This document shows, piece by piece, positions 9,246 to 17,378 of a stretch of DNA of 64,000 nt. Origin of the DNA: JBBPYC01 sp965218765 (GTDB taxonomy: Bacteria; Pseudomonadota; Gammaproteobacteria; Burkholderiales; Burkholderiaceae_C); the NCBI GenBank assembly GCA_965218765.1, contig CBDCLU010000005.1, forward strand, positions 1-64,000. The letters run 5' to 3'. Within the stretch, counting starts at the first letter, position 1; every line of letters begins with the position of its first letter. Under the pieces are notes generated by a model. It was not told where the DNA came from. It saw nothing but the letters and a program-made list of their open reading frames with translations, and did not search any database. A program made the translations under genes and the position numbers.

Positions 9246-11708
9246 GTGTCAGACCCTTTCAGCCTCGAATTCGCCGACGAGCCCGAGCGGCGCCCGCAAC
9301 GCGAGCGCGGCGACGAGGATCTGTCCTACCGGCCGAAAGCCGGCGGGCTGGCGGATCGCGCGCGCGCCTCCGTGGTCCGCTCGCCCGATTATCTCGACGT
9401 GCTCAATCCCGAACAGCGCGCGGCGGTCGAGGCCATCGACGGGCCGGTCCTCGTGCTCGCCGGAGCGGGCACCGGCAAGACGCGCGTGCTGACGACGCGC
9501 ATCGCCCATATTCTCGCGACGAGCCGCGCGCGTGCGCATGAGATCCTGTCGGTGACCTTCACCAACAAGGCGGCGCGCGAGATGAAGGAGCGCATCGAGG
9601 CGCTCGCGGGTCCGGTCGCCGAAGGGATGCCGTGGCTCGGCACATTCCATTCGATCTCGACGAAGATCCTGCGTCGCCATGCCGAACTCGTCGGCCTGAA
9701 ATCGCAGTTCACGATTCTCGATACCGACGATCAGATCCGCCTTCTCAAACAGGTGCTGAAGGCGGAAAATATCGACGACAAGCGCTGGCCCGCGCGGGCG
9801 CTGGCGATGCAGATCGACGGCTGGAAGAACCGCGGGCTCGATCCCTCGCGCGTCCCGCCCGGCGAGGCGGCGGCTTTCGCCAACGGTCGCGGCGGGCAGC
9901 TCTACAAACTCTATCAGGACCGTCTGAAGACGCTGAACGCCGCGGATTTCGGCGATCTTCTCGTCGAGGCCGTGCGGCTGTTTCGCGAGAACCCCGACGT
10001 TCTCAAGCTCTATCAGGAGCGGTTCCGCTACATTCTAGTCGACGAGTATCAGGACACCAACACGGTCCAGTACATGTGGCTGCGCCTGCTCGCACAGCCG
10101 GGGGGCGACAAGCGGCAGCAGAACGTGTGCTGCGTCGGCGACGACGATCAGTCGATCTACGGCTGGCGCGGCGCGGAAGTCGACAACATCCTGCGTTTCG
10201 AGAAAGACTTTCCCGGCGCGGTGGTGGTGCGCCTCGAACGCAATTACCGGTCGACCGGCCATATCCTCGCTGCCGCCGCCCATCTCATCGCGCATAATGA
10301 CGGACGCCTCGGCAAGACGCTGTTCACCGATGGCGACGACGGCGAGAAGCCCGCCGTCACGGGCGTGTGGGACTCAGAAGAAGAGGCGCGCACGATCGGC
10401 GAAGACATCGAGCAATTGCAGCGCAAGGGACAATCTCTCGACGAGGTCGCGATCCTCGTGCGCGCGTCGTTCCAGATGCGTGAATTCGAAGAGCGGTTCA
10501 TTACGCTCGGCCTGCCGTATCGCGTCATCGGCGGTCCGCGCTTCTACGAGCGCGCGGAAATCCGCGATGCGCTGGCCTATCTGCGCTGCATCGCGCAGCC
10601 GGCCGACGATCTCGCTTTCGAGCGCATCGTCAATACGCCCAAGCGCGGGTTGGGCGATGCGACGCTGCAGCAATTGCACGATTTTGCGCGGCGCGAGAAA
10701 GTTCCTCTGCTGCAGGCGGTCCGCGTCATCGTCGAGACCGATGAGTTGAAGCCGAAGCCGCGGCAGACGCTGCGAGATCTGAGCGCAGCCTTCACGCGCT
10801 GGTCGTCGATGATCGACACGACGCCCCATCATGAGCTGGCCGAAATGGTTCTGGAGGAATCCGGCTACACCGACATGTGGCAGAAGGACCGGACGGCGGA
10901 GGCCGCGGGACGGCTTGAAAACCTGAAGGAACTCGTGCGCTCGATGGAGGAATTCCCCGATCTCGGCGGGTTTCTGGAGCACGTGTCACTGGTCATGGAG
11001 GCGGACAATCGCGATGGTGGCGCGCGCGTGTCGATCATGACGCTTCACGCCGCCAAGGGACTCGAATTCGAGACGGTCTTCCTGCCGGGCTGGGAAGAAG
11101 GTCTGTTCCCGCATCAGCGCTCGCTCGACGAGAGCGGTCGCGCCGGCCTCGAGGAGGAGCGTCGCCTCGCCTATGTGGGGATCACGCGCGCGAAATTGCG
11201 GGCGCGCATCTTCTTTGCGACCAACCGTCGGATTCACGGGCTGTGGCAGACGACGATTCCCTCGCGTTTTCTCGACGAATTGCCGACCGCGCATGTCGAC
11301 GTCGTCGAAGCGCCGGGCGGAAATTACGGCGGCTATGCGCAATCGCGCTTCGCCACGATGGATACCTACGCGTCGTCCTACAACACCCCGGGCTGGCAGC
11401 GCGCGCAGCAGCGCCGTTCCGATGAGCCGAAAGGCGGCGGCGGTTTTCAGGATCGCGGGAGCCAGTGGGGGCAGGGGTCCTGGAACCGTCCGGCCGGCGG
11501 CTCCACCAGCGCCCGCAAGCCGGCTCTCATCGAGGGCGAACTGGTGGCGAAATCATCGGTCGCCTCGGGGTTCACGACGGGCAGCCGCGTCTTTCATCAA
11601 AAGTTCGGCAATGGCACCGTCGTCATCGCGGACGGGAACAAGCTGACGGTCGAATTCGACAAGGCCGGGCGCAAGATGGTTCTCGAAAGTTTCGTCCAGG
11701 CGACCTGA
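9246..11708 (+). CDS. uvrD: ATP-dependent DNA helicase UvrD/PcrA
   Basis: A superfamily 1A 3'-5' DNA helicase used in nucleotide excision and mismatch repair. With GTG 9246 as start (VSDPFSLEFADEP) it has 820 residues. Visible motifs are the Q-motif region LNPEQRAAV, Walker A AGAGTGKTRVLTTR (about residue 70-80), motif Ia VTFTNKAAREM, motif II VDEYQDTN (about 265), GDDDQSIYGWRGA (motif III), LERNYRS (motif IV), TLHAAKGLEFETVF (motif V) and EERRLAYVGITRAK (motif VI). The C-terminal tail is Gly/Ser rich and ends with a Tudor-like segment (GSRVFHQKFGNGTVV), as in PcrA. The start choice is uncertain because the frame is open upstream to 9132. Confidence 0.93.
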   Translation: MSDPFSLEFADEPERRPQRERGDEDLSYRPKAGGLADRARASVVRSPDYLDVLNPEQRAAVEAIDGPVLVLAGAGTGKTRVLTTRIAHILATSRARAHEILSVTFTNKAAREMKERIEALAGPVAEGMPWLGTFHSISTKILRRHAELVGLKSQFTILDTDDQIRLLKQVLKAENIDDKRWPARALAMQIDGWKNRGLDPSRVPPGEAAAFANGRGGQLYKLYQDRLKTLNAADFGDLLVEAVRLFRENPDVLKLYQERFRYILVDEYQDTNTVQYMWLRLLAQPGGDKRQQNVCCVGDDDQSIYGWRGAEVDNILRFEKDFPGAVVVRLERNYRSTGHILAAAAHLIAHNDGRLGKTLFTDGDDGEKPAVTGVWDSEEEARTIGEDIEQLQRKGQSLDEVAILVRASFQMREFEERFITLGLPYRVIGGPRFYERAEIRDALAYLRCIAQPADDLAFERIVNTPKRGLGDATLQQLHDFARREKVPLLQAVRVIVETDELKPKPRQTLRDLSAAFTRWSSMIDTTPHHELAEMVLEESGYTDMWQKDRTAEAAGRLENLKELVRSMEEFPDLGGFLEHVSLVMEADNRDGGARVSIMTLHAAKGLEFETVFLPGWEEGLFPHQRSLDESGRAGLEEERRLAYVGITRAKLRARIFFATNRRIHGLWQTTIPSRFLDELPTAHVDVVEAPGGNYGGYAQSRFATMDTYASSYNTPGWQRAQQRRSDEPKGGGGFQDRGSQWGQGSWNRPAGGSTSARKPALIEGELVAKSSVASGFTTGSRVFHQKFGNGTVVIADGNKLTVEFDKAGRKMVLESFVQAT

Positions 11709-11710
11709 GC

Positions 11711-11980
11711 TTATTTTCGCAGGCTGCAGGTGACGCGCGAGGGCGTGCAGGCGATACCCGGCGTCGAACATTGCGGCGCGCCGGAGGTCGAGCGCGTGCA
11801 GATCTGGCAGCCGTTCGTCCATTCCATGCAGGTTTTATCCCGCTCGCCGAAGACCGAAATGTGAGGCTCGGGCGCGGGCGGCGGCATTTTGGGGGCCGTC
11901 GGCTCGTCGGCGAAGACCGGCGTTGCAAGGGCTGTGGCGGCGAGCAGGGCGAAGAGGATCGGAAGGGCGCGAGTCGTCAT
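11711..11980 (-). CDS. Small exported cysteine-rich protein
   Basis: An 89-residue protein with a clear signal peptide (MTTRALPILFALLAATALATPVFA followed by DEP) and a mature part of about 65 residues carrying six Cys residues, in segments such as DKTCMEWTNGCQICTR, PQCSTPGIACTPS and VTCSLRK. The Cys spacing suggests disulfide bonding in the periplasm. I do not recognise a named family, although similar short proteins seem common in Hyphomicrobiales. Its stop lies 2 bases from the uvrD stop (convergent), and it is divergent from prmA by about 90 bases. Confidence 0.75.
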   Translation of the reverse strand: MTTRALPILFALLAATALATPVFADEPTAPKMPPPAPEPHISVFGERDKTCMEWTNGCQICTRSTSGAPQCSTPGIACTPSRVTCSLRK

Positions 11981-12070
11981 CGGTCAAGTCTATGCGATCC
12001 CGGTCCCGACAGATAGTCACGGCGCCAAGCGGCCGATGACTCACCGCCTGCGCCGTGCTAGTCAGCCGCC

Positions 12071-13009
12071 ATGCTCGAAGGTCTCCCGCCCAACAACGCC
12101 GCCCATCTCATGCGCCTCGTCACCAACGAGGAGCACGCGCGCCAGATCGCCGATCTCGTCGTCGAGACGTTCGATCCGGCCGAAACGGCGGCCTCCGCCT
12201 TCGAACTCGAGACGAGCACCCGCGACTGGAACACCGGCCCCTGGGTGGTGGAAGTCTATTTCGGCGAAGCTCCCGACGAGGAGAACGTGCGCGAGTTGAT
12301 CGCCTGCGTTGTCGGCCCCGACGTCGCCGCACAGGCGGTCTTCGGCCGCGTCGCCGAGCAGGATTGGGTGGCGAGCGCGCTGGAGGGACTGGCCCCCGTG
12401 CGCGCCGGGCGGTTTCTCGTCCATGGATCGCATGATCGCCGCCGCGTCCGCACCCACGAGATCGCGCTGGAAATCGAGGCCGCGCTCGCCTTCGGCACAG
12501 GCCATCACGGAACGACGCGCGGTTGTCTGCTCATGCTCGACGCGATCCTGAAGCAGCGCCGCCCGCGCAACATTCTGGATGTCGGCACGGGAACGGGCGT
12601 GCTTGCCATGGCGGCGGCGCGCGCGCTGCATGTGCCGGTCGCGGCCGGCGACATCGATCCTGTTTCGGTGGCGGCGGCGCGCTCCAATGCGCGGCTCAAC
12701 GGCGCGACGCCGTGGCTGCGGCCAGTCACGGCGCGCGGCGTCTCCCATCCCGCGCTTCGGGCAGGCGGTCCTTACGATCTGATCTTCGGCAATATTCTCG
12801 CGCGGCCCCTGCGGCAACTCGCGCCCGACCTCGCCAAGCTCTGCGACACGGGCGGCCAGATCGTGCTGTCGGGCCTGCTCGCTCGCGACGTGCCGGGTGT
12901 CCTGTCCGCCTATCGCGCGCAGGGTTTCGCTCTGAAGCGCCGGCTCGACATCGAAGGATGGGCGACGCTGCTCGTGACGCGCGGAGGCGCGGCCGCGCGA
13001 CCGTGGTGA
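12071..13009 (+). CDS. prmA: Ribosomal protein L11 methyltransferase PrmA
   Basis: PrmA is a SAM-dependent class I methyltransferase that trimethylates ribosomal protein L11. The 312-residue protein starts at ATG 12071 (MLEGLPPNNAAHLMRLV). The N-terminal substrate-recognition domain is followed by the linker segment ALAFGTGHHGTTRGCLLMLD and the SAM-binding motif ILDVGTGTGVLAMAAAR at about residue 170. The later motif YDLIFGNILARPLRQLAPDL is typical of PrmA. It is followed 35 bases later by the aminopeptidase P gene on the same strand, a pairing often seen in alphaproteobacteria. Confidence 0.92.
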   Translation: MLEGLPPNNAAHLMRLVTNEEHARQIADLVVETFDPAETAASAFELETSTRDWNTGPWVVEVYFGEAPDEENVRELIACVVGPDVAAQAVFGRVAEQDWVASALEGLAPVRAGRFLVHGSHDRRRVRTHEIALEIEAALAFGTGHHGTTRGCLLMLDAILKQRRPRNILDVGTGTGVLAMAAARALHVPVAAGDIDPVSVAAARSNARLNGATPWLRPVTARGVSHPALRAGGPYDLIFGNILARPLRQLAPDLAKLCDTGGQIVLSGLLARDVPGVLSAYRAQGFALKRRLDIEGWATLLVTRGGAAARPW

Positions 13010-13044
13010 TTGCGGCGGCGCGACGAACGGCCTAGATTTCGGCC

Positions 13045-14859
13045 ATGTTCGAAAGCCACTTCCAGTCCTTCGTCGAAACCTCCGATCCCTCCAACGGCCG
13101 GGCCCGCGCGGCGCTCCTGCGCGAGGAATTGCGCAATTGCGGCCTGCACGGCTTCATCGTTCCGCGCTCCGACGAGCACCAGAACGAATATGTGCCGCCT
13201 TGCGCGGAGCGACTCGCCTGGCTCACGGGCTTCAGCGGTTCGGCGGGACTGGCGATCGTGCTGGACGACGAGGCGGCGATCTTCGTCGACGGTCGCTACA
13301 CGATCCAGGTGCGCGAACAGGTCGACACGAAAGTCTTCAAGCCCGTCGCCGTCATGGAGACGAGCCCCGAAAGCTGGCTCGAGACGCATGTGTCGCGCGG
13401 GCAGCGCATCGGTTACGACCCGTGGCTGCATACTCCCGGGCAGATCCGTCGCCTGTCCGAAGCCGCCCGGAAGGCGGGTGCGTCTCTCGTTGCAGTGGAC
13501 AGCAATCCGCTCGATCACGTCTGGCCGGATCGGCCGGAGCCCCCGATGGCGCCGATCCACGTGCATCCGCGCCGTTTCGCCGGCGAAGAGGCCTCCGCGA
13601 AGCTCGTGCGGATCGACGAGGCGATGCGGGATTTCGACGCGCTGGTGGTGAGCGATCCGCATTCGGTCGCCTGGGCGTTCAACATTCGCGGGCAGGATGT
13701 CGCGCATACGCCGCTGCCCCTCGCCTTCGCGCTGCTGCGGCGCGGGCGAAAGCCGGTGCTCTACATCGAGGCCGCGAAAGTCAGCGAGGCTTTGCGCGAA
13801 GAACTCGCGTCCATATGCGAACTGACCGAGCCGTGGCGGCTCGCGCATGATGTGAAAGCGCTCGGCGAAGAAGGACTCAACGTGCGGTTCGACGCTGCCA
13901 CCGCGCCGGCGAAACTGACGCAGATGCTCGATCAGGCGGGTGGCCATCCGGATGTCGGCGTCGATCCGATCGCGCTCATGAAAGCGCGCAAGAATGCGAC
14001 GGAACTGAAGGGCTCTCGCGCCGCGCATCTGCGCGATGGCGCGGCGATGACGCGATTTCTCGCGTGGTTCTCGGATGCCTCCAGGGGCGGGCGATTGACC
14101 GAAATCGCGGCCGCGCAAGCGCTGGAGACGTTTCGTCGCGACACGCGGCGGCTGAAGGATGTGTCCTTTCCCACGATTTCCGGTGCGGGCCCGAATTCCG
14201 CGCTGCCGCATTATCGCGTCAGCGAGACGTCGAACCGGCGCATTACATCGGGCATGTTCCTGATCGATTCCGGCGCACAATACGAGGACGGAACGACCGA
14301 CATCACGCGCACGATCGCGGTCGGACGGCCGACGCCGGAGATGCGCGACAGGTTCACGCGCGTGCTGAAAGGGCATATCGCCATCGCCCGCGCGGTGTTC
14401 CCGAAAGGCACGTCGGGCGCGCAGATCGACGCGCTGGCGCGGCTGCCGCTGTGGCGCGCGGGTCTCGACTTCGATCACGGCACCGGGCATGGCGTGGGCT
14501 CGTATCTCTCGGTGCACGAAGGTCCGCAGCGGATCTCCAAGGCGGGAGGCGTCGCGCTCGAACCCGGCATGATTCTCTCGAACGAGCCGGGCTATTACAA
14601 GGCCGGCGCGTGGGGAATCCGGATCGAGAATCTCGTCGTCGTGCGCAAGGCGAAGATCGAAGGCGCGGAACGCGTCATGTACGACTTCGAGACGCTGACG
14701 CTGGCGCCGATCGATCTCGCGCTGGTCGATGCGCGTCTGATGGACGATGAAGAGATCGCCTGGCTGAACGCCTATCACGCACGCGTGCGCAAGGAGATCG
14801 GCCCGCTGGTCGACAGGGACACGCTCGCCTGGTTGAAAGCCGCAACGCGGAAAGTGTGA
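13045..14859 (+). CDS. Aminopeptidase P family (M24B) metallopeptidase
   Basis: A 604-residue Xaa-Pro aminopeptidase of the long, three-domain type. Two creatinase-like N-terminal domains (WLTGFSGSAGLAIVLDDEA and a second from about residue 165) precede the pita-bread catalytic domain. The dinuclear metal ligands are visible: Asp in FLIDSGAQYEDGTTDITRT (about 405-416), His in DHGTGHGVGSYLSVHEG (about 475-482), Glu in ILSNEPGYY (about 514) and Glu in IRIENLVVV (about 528). The enzyme removes N-terminal residues that precede proline and is expected to be cytoplasmic. It starts at ATG 13045, 35 bases after prmA, and is probably cotranscribed with it. Confidence 0.92.
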   Translation: MFESHFQSFVETSDPSNGRARAALLREELRNCGLHGFIVPRSDEHQNEYVPPCAERLAWLTGFSGSAGLAIVLDDEAAIFVDGRYTIQVREQVDTKVFKPVAVMETSPESWLETHVSRGQRIGYDPWLHTPGQIRRLSEAARKAGASLVAVDSNPLDHVWPDRPEPPMAPIHVHPRRFAGEEASAKLVRIDEAMRDFDALVVSDPHSVAWAFNIRGQDVAHTPLPLAFALLRRGRKPVLYIEAAKVSEALREELASICELTEPWRLAHDVKALGEEGLNVRFDAATAPAKLTQMLDQAGGHPDVGVDPIALMKARKNATELKGSRAAHLRDGAAMTRFLAWFSDASRGGRLTEIAAAQALETFRRDTRRLKDVSFPTISGAGPNSALPHYRVSETSNRRITSGMFLIDSGAQYEDGTTDITRTIAVGRPTPEMRDRFTRVLKGHIAIARAVFPKGTSGAQIDALARLPLWRAGLDFDHGTGHGVGSYLSVHEGPQRISKAGGVALEPGMILSNEPGYYKAGAWGIRIENLVVVRKAKIEGAERVMYDFETLTLAPIDLALVDARLMDDEEIAWLNAYHARVRKEIGPLVDRDTLAWLKAATRKV

Positions 14860-14873
14860 CGCGCCCGCCGTCC

Positions 14874-14901
14874 TTGCGAGGAGCGGAGCAACGCGGCAAC
14901 C
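14874..14901 (+). repeat. Extragenic repeat unit, copy 1
   Basis: TTGCGAGGAGCGGAGCAACG and the following CGGCAACC form one copy of a short GC-rich extragenic repeat. A second copy lies in the same orientation at 15101-15129, and about 22 of 27 aligned bases agree. The pair brackets the palindromic element at 14929-15040. Such units are scattered in alphaproteobacterial intergenic DNA. Confidence 0.55.
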
Positions 14902-14928
14902 GACGATTTCGCGTATTTCGCGAGGTCG

Positions 14929-15040
14929 GCGCGACCCCCACCTCTGTCTCCTCCCCTCAAGGGGGAGGAGGACGCGCACGATGCGAGCCGCCATCTGAAC
15001 TCCCTCCCCCTTGAGGGGAGGGTTGGGGTGGGGGTCGCGC
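14929..15040. repeat. Palindromic MITE-like element
   Basis: A 112-base element whose ends are exact inverted repeats: GCGCGACCCCCACC (14929-14942) and GGTGGGGGTCGCGC (15027-15040). Inside are two self-complementary blocks, CTCCCCTCAAGGGGGAGGA and TCCCTCCCCCTTGAGGGGAG, so the transcript could fold into several hairpins. The element fills the gap between the convergent aminopeptidase and ligA genes. It looks like the C/G-rich extragenic palindromes frequent in Hyphomicrobiales genomes and carries no gene. Confidence 0.75.
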
Positions 15041-15100
15041 GAATCTCCGGCGTTGGCTTCAGATTCAACGCGGAAGAAGCGCCCGACTCTCGGCCGTCTT

Positions 15101-15129
15101 TGCGAGGGGCGAAGCGACGCGGCAATCCA
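15101..15129 (+). repeat. Extragenic repeat unit, copy 2
   Basis: TTTGCGAGGGGCGAAGCGAC followed by GCGGCAATC is the second copy of the repeat at 14874-14901, in the same orientation. It lies just past the 3' end of ligA, on the far side of the palindromic element. Confidence 0.55.
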
Positions 15130-15150
15130 GTCTGCGTGCGCGTCGCTCTT

Positions 15151-17259
15151 TCAGCCCGCGGTTCTGGCCAGCCATTCGTCTTCGCTGATCACTTCGACGC
15201 CGAATTGCTCGGCCTTGGCGAGCTTGCTTCCCGCCCCGGGGCCGGCGACGACGAGATCGGTCTTTTTCGAAACGGACCCGGACACTTTCGCGCCCAGGCG
15301 CTCGGCCTGAGCCTTAGCTTCCTCGCGCGTCATGCGTTCGAGCGAGCCGGTGAAGACGATGGTCTTGCCGGCGACGGGCGAGTCGGTCTTCACCGCCTCC
15401 ATTTCCTGCGGGGTGACCTGTTCGAGCAGCGCGTCGAGCGCATCTTCATTGTGCTTTTCGGCGAAGAAATCCGCCACGGCTTCGGCCACCACGTCGCCGA
15501 TGCCCTCGATGGCGTTGAGTTCGGCCCGTGCTTCCGAAGCCTCGTCGGCCGCCGCGCGGGCGATCTCGCGCAGCGCGTCGAATGTCTGGAAATGCCGCGC
15601 GAGCCGTCGCGCGTTTGTTTCGCCGACGTGGCGGATGCCCAGCGCGAAGATGAAGCGATTGAGCGGCACGTTGCGACGCGCGTCGATCGCGGCGAAGAGA
15701 TTCTTCACCGACGTCGCGCCGAAGCCTTCGCGGTCCTTCAGCTTCTTCAGCGAGCGCCGGTCGCGCTCCTCCAGGGTGAATATATCGGCGGGCGTCATGA
15801 TGAGCCCGTCGGCGTGAAACATTTCGATCTGCCGGTCGCCGAGACCCTCGATGTCGAAGGCGTTGCGCGAGCAGAAATGTTTCAGCCGCTCGACCGCCTG
15901 CGCAGGGCAGACGAGTCCGCCGGTGCAGCGGCGCACCGCGTCGACCTCTCCCTTGGCGTCCATTTCGCGAACCGCCGCCGAGCCGCAGGCCGGGCAATGA
16001 TCGGGGAAGCGGTAGGGCGCGGCGTTCACGGGCCGTTTATCGACAACGGGTCCGAGGACCTGCGGGATGACGTCGCCGGCGCGCTGGATCGTGACGGTGT
16101 CGCCGACCCGGATGTCCTTGCGGGCGATTTCGTCCTCGTTGTGCAGCGTCGCATTGGTGACGACCACGCCCCCCACGGTGACGGGTTCGAGCCGCGCCAC
16201 GGGCGTCAGCGCGCCGGTGCGGCCGACCTGGATCTCGATGTCGCGCAGAATCGTCGTGGCCTTTTCGGCGGGGAACTTGTGCGCCGTCGCCCAGCGCGGC
16301 GAGCGCGAGACGAATCCGAGCCTGCGCTGCAGCGACAAGTCGTCGACCTTGTAGACGACGCCGTCGATATCGTAGCCGAGCGTCGCGCGCTTCTGTTCGA
16401 TGAGACGCCAGTGCGCGAGCAATTCCTCGGCGCTGCTGCAGACCTCCGTCAGCGGGTTCACCGTGAAGCCCCATTGGCGGAATGTCTGCACCATGCCCAT
16501 CTGGGTGGCGGCGGGCAGGTCGGTCATTTCGCCCCACGCATAGGCGAAGAAATGCAGCGGCCGGCTCGCCGTGACGGCGGGATCGAGCTGGCGCAGGCTT
16601 CCCGCAGCCGAATTGCGAGGATTGGCGAAGGGCGGCTTTCCCGCCTCGACCTGACGCTCGTTGAGCTTCGCGAAATCGGCCTTGGTCATGTAGATTTCGC
16701 CGCGGATCTCGCAGACATGCGGCGCATGTCCTCTCAGCCGATACGGGATTTCGGCGATGGTGCGGACATTGGCGGTGACGTCCTCCCCCTCGTAGCCGTC
16801 GCCGCGCGTCGCCGCCTGGACGAACTCTCCATCCACGTAGCGCAGCGTGCAGGACAGGCCGTCGATCTTGGGTTCGGCCGTGAAGGCGAGGGGCGCATCG
16901 GGCTCCATGCCGAGAAAGCGGCGGACACGGGCGACGAAATCCACCAATTCCTCGGCGGTGAAAATATTGCCGAGGGACAGCATCGGAACGGCATGGCGGA
17001 CCTTGGCGAATTTCTCCGACGGGGCCGCACCCACGCGCGATACGTCTCCCGATGGGACAAGCTCTGGATACTCGGTCTCCAAGGCTTCCAGACGTCTGCG
17101 CAATTCATCATATTCCGCATCCGATATCGTCGGCGCGTCCTGCTGGTGATAGCGGATGTCGTGCTCGGCGATCTCGGCCGCCAGCCGAGTGTGTTCGGTT
17201 CTGGCGGCCTGCGGGGGCAGCCTGTCGGCGGATCGTGTCGGGGGAGGGGTTTTCGTCAT
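15151..17259 (-). CDS. ligA: NAD-dependent DNA ligase LigA
   Basis: LigA seals nicks in DNA using NAD+ and is essential for replication. The 702-residue protein has the Ia domain (AEHDIRYHQQDAPTISDAEYDEL), the adenylation site TAEPKIDGLSCTLRY with the nucleophilic Lys at about residue 130, the OB fold, a four-Cys zinc finger (CPACGS...RRCTGGLVCPAQ, about 430-460), HhH repeats (AIEGIGDVVAEAVADFF) and a C-terminal BRCT domain (GKTIVFTGSLERMTREEAKAQ onward, to residue 702). The start is ATG 17259 (MTKTPPPTRSADRL). It is divergent from the AsmA-like gene and convergent with the aminopeptidase gene. Confidence 0.96.
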   Translation of the reverse strand: MTKTPPPTRSADRLPPQAARTEHTRLAAEIAEHDIRYHQQDAPTISDAEYDELRRRLEALETEYPELVPSGDVSRVGAAPSEKFAKVRHAVPMLSLGNIFTAEELVDFVARVRRFLGMEPDAPLAFTAEPKIDGLSCTLRYVDGEFVQAATRGDGYEGEDVTANVRTIAEIPYRLRGHAPHVCEIRGEIYMTKADFAKLNERQVEAGKPPFANPRNSAAGSLRQLDPAVTASRPLHFFAYAWGEMTDLPAATQMGMVQTFRQWGFTVNPLTEVCSSAEELLAHWRLIEQKRATLGYDIDGVVYKVDDLSLQRRLGFVSRSPRWATAHKFPAEKATTILRDIEIQVGRTGALTPVARLEPVTVGGVVVTNATLHNEDEIARKDIRVGDTVTIQRAGDVIPQVLGPVVDKRPVNAAPYRFPDHCPACGSAAVREMDAKGEVDAVRRCTGGLVCPAQAVERLKHFCSRNAFDIEGLGDRQIEMFHADGLIMTPADIFTLEERDRRSLKKLKDREGFGATSVKNLFAAIDARRNVPLNRFIFALGIRHVGETNARRLARHFQTFDALREIARAAADEASEARAELNAIEGIGDVVAEAVADFFAEKHNEDALDALLEQVTPQEMEAVKTDSPVAGKTIVFTGSLERMTREEAKAQAERLGAKVSGSVSKKTDLVVAGPGAGSKLAKAEQFGVEVISEDEWLARTAG

Positions 17260-17378
17260 CGCGTCAAGATGTAGCGCAGGCGTGAAGAGGAATGAAGCGG
17301 GCCGGCCTCAGGCATTGTGGCCAAAATCGTCTATATTCGAAAGACGCGCCCGCGGGCGCTCGGGAGATTCGGCCAGCT

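Noticed and set aside
12910..14994. 694-codon minus-strand open frame
   Set aside because: It is antisense to the aminopeptidase P gene, has no recognisable domain and reflects the high GC content.
15028..17274. 748-codon plus-strand open frame
   Set aside because: It is the shadow of ligA in antisense and has no domain features.
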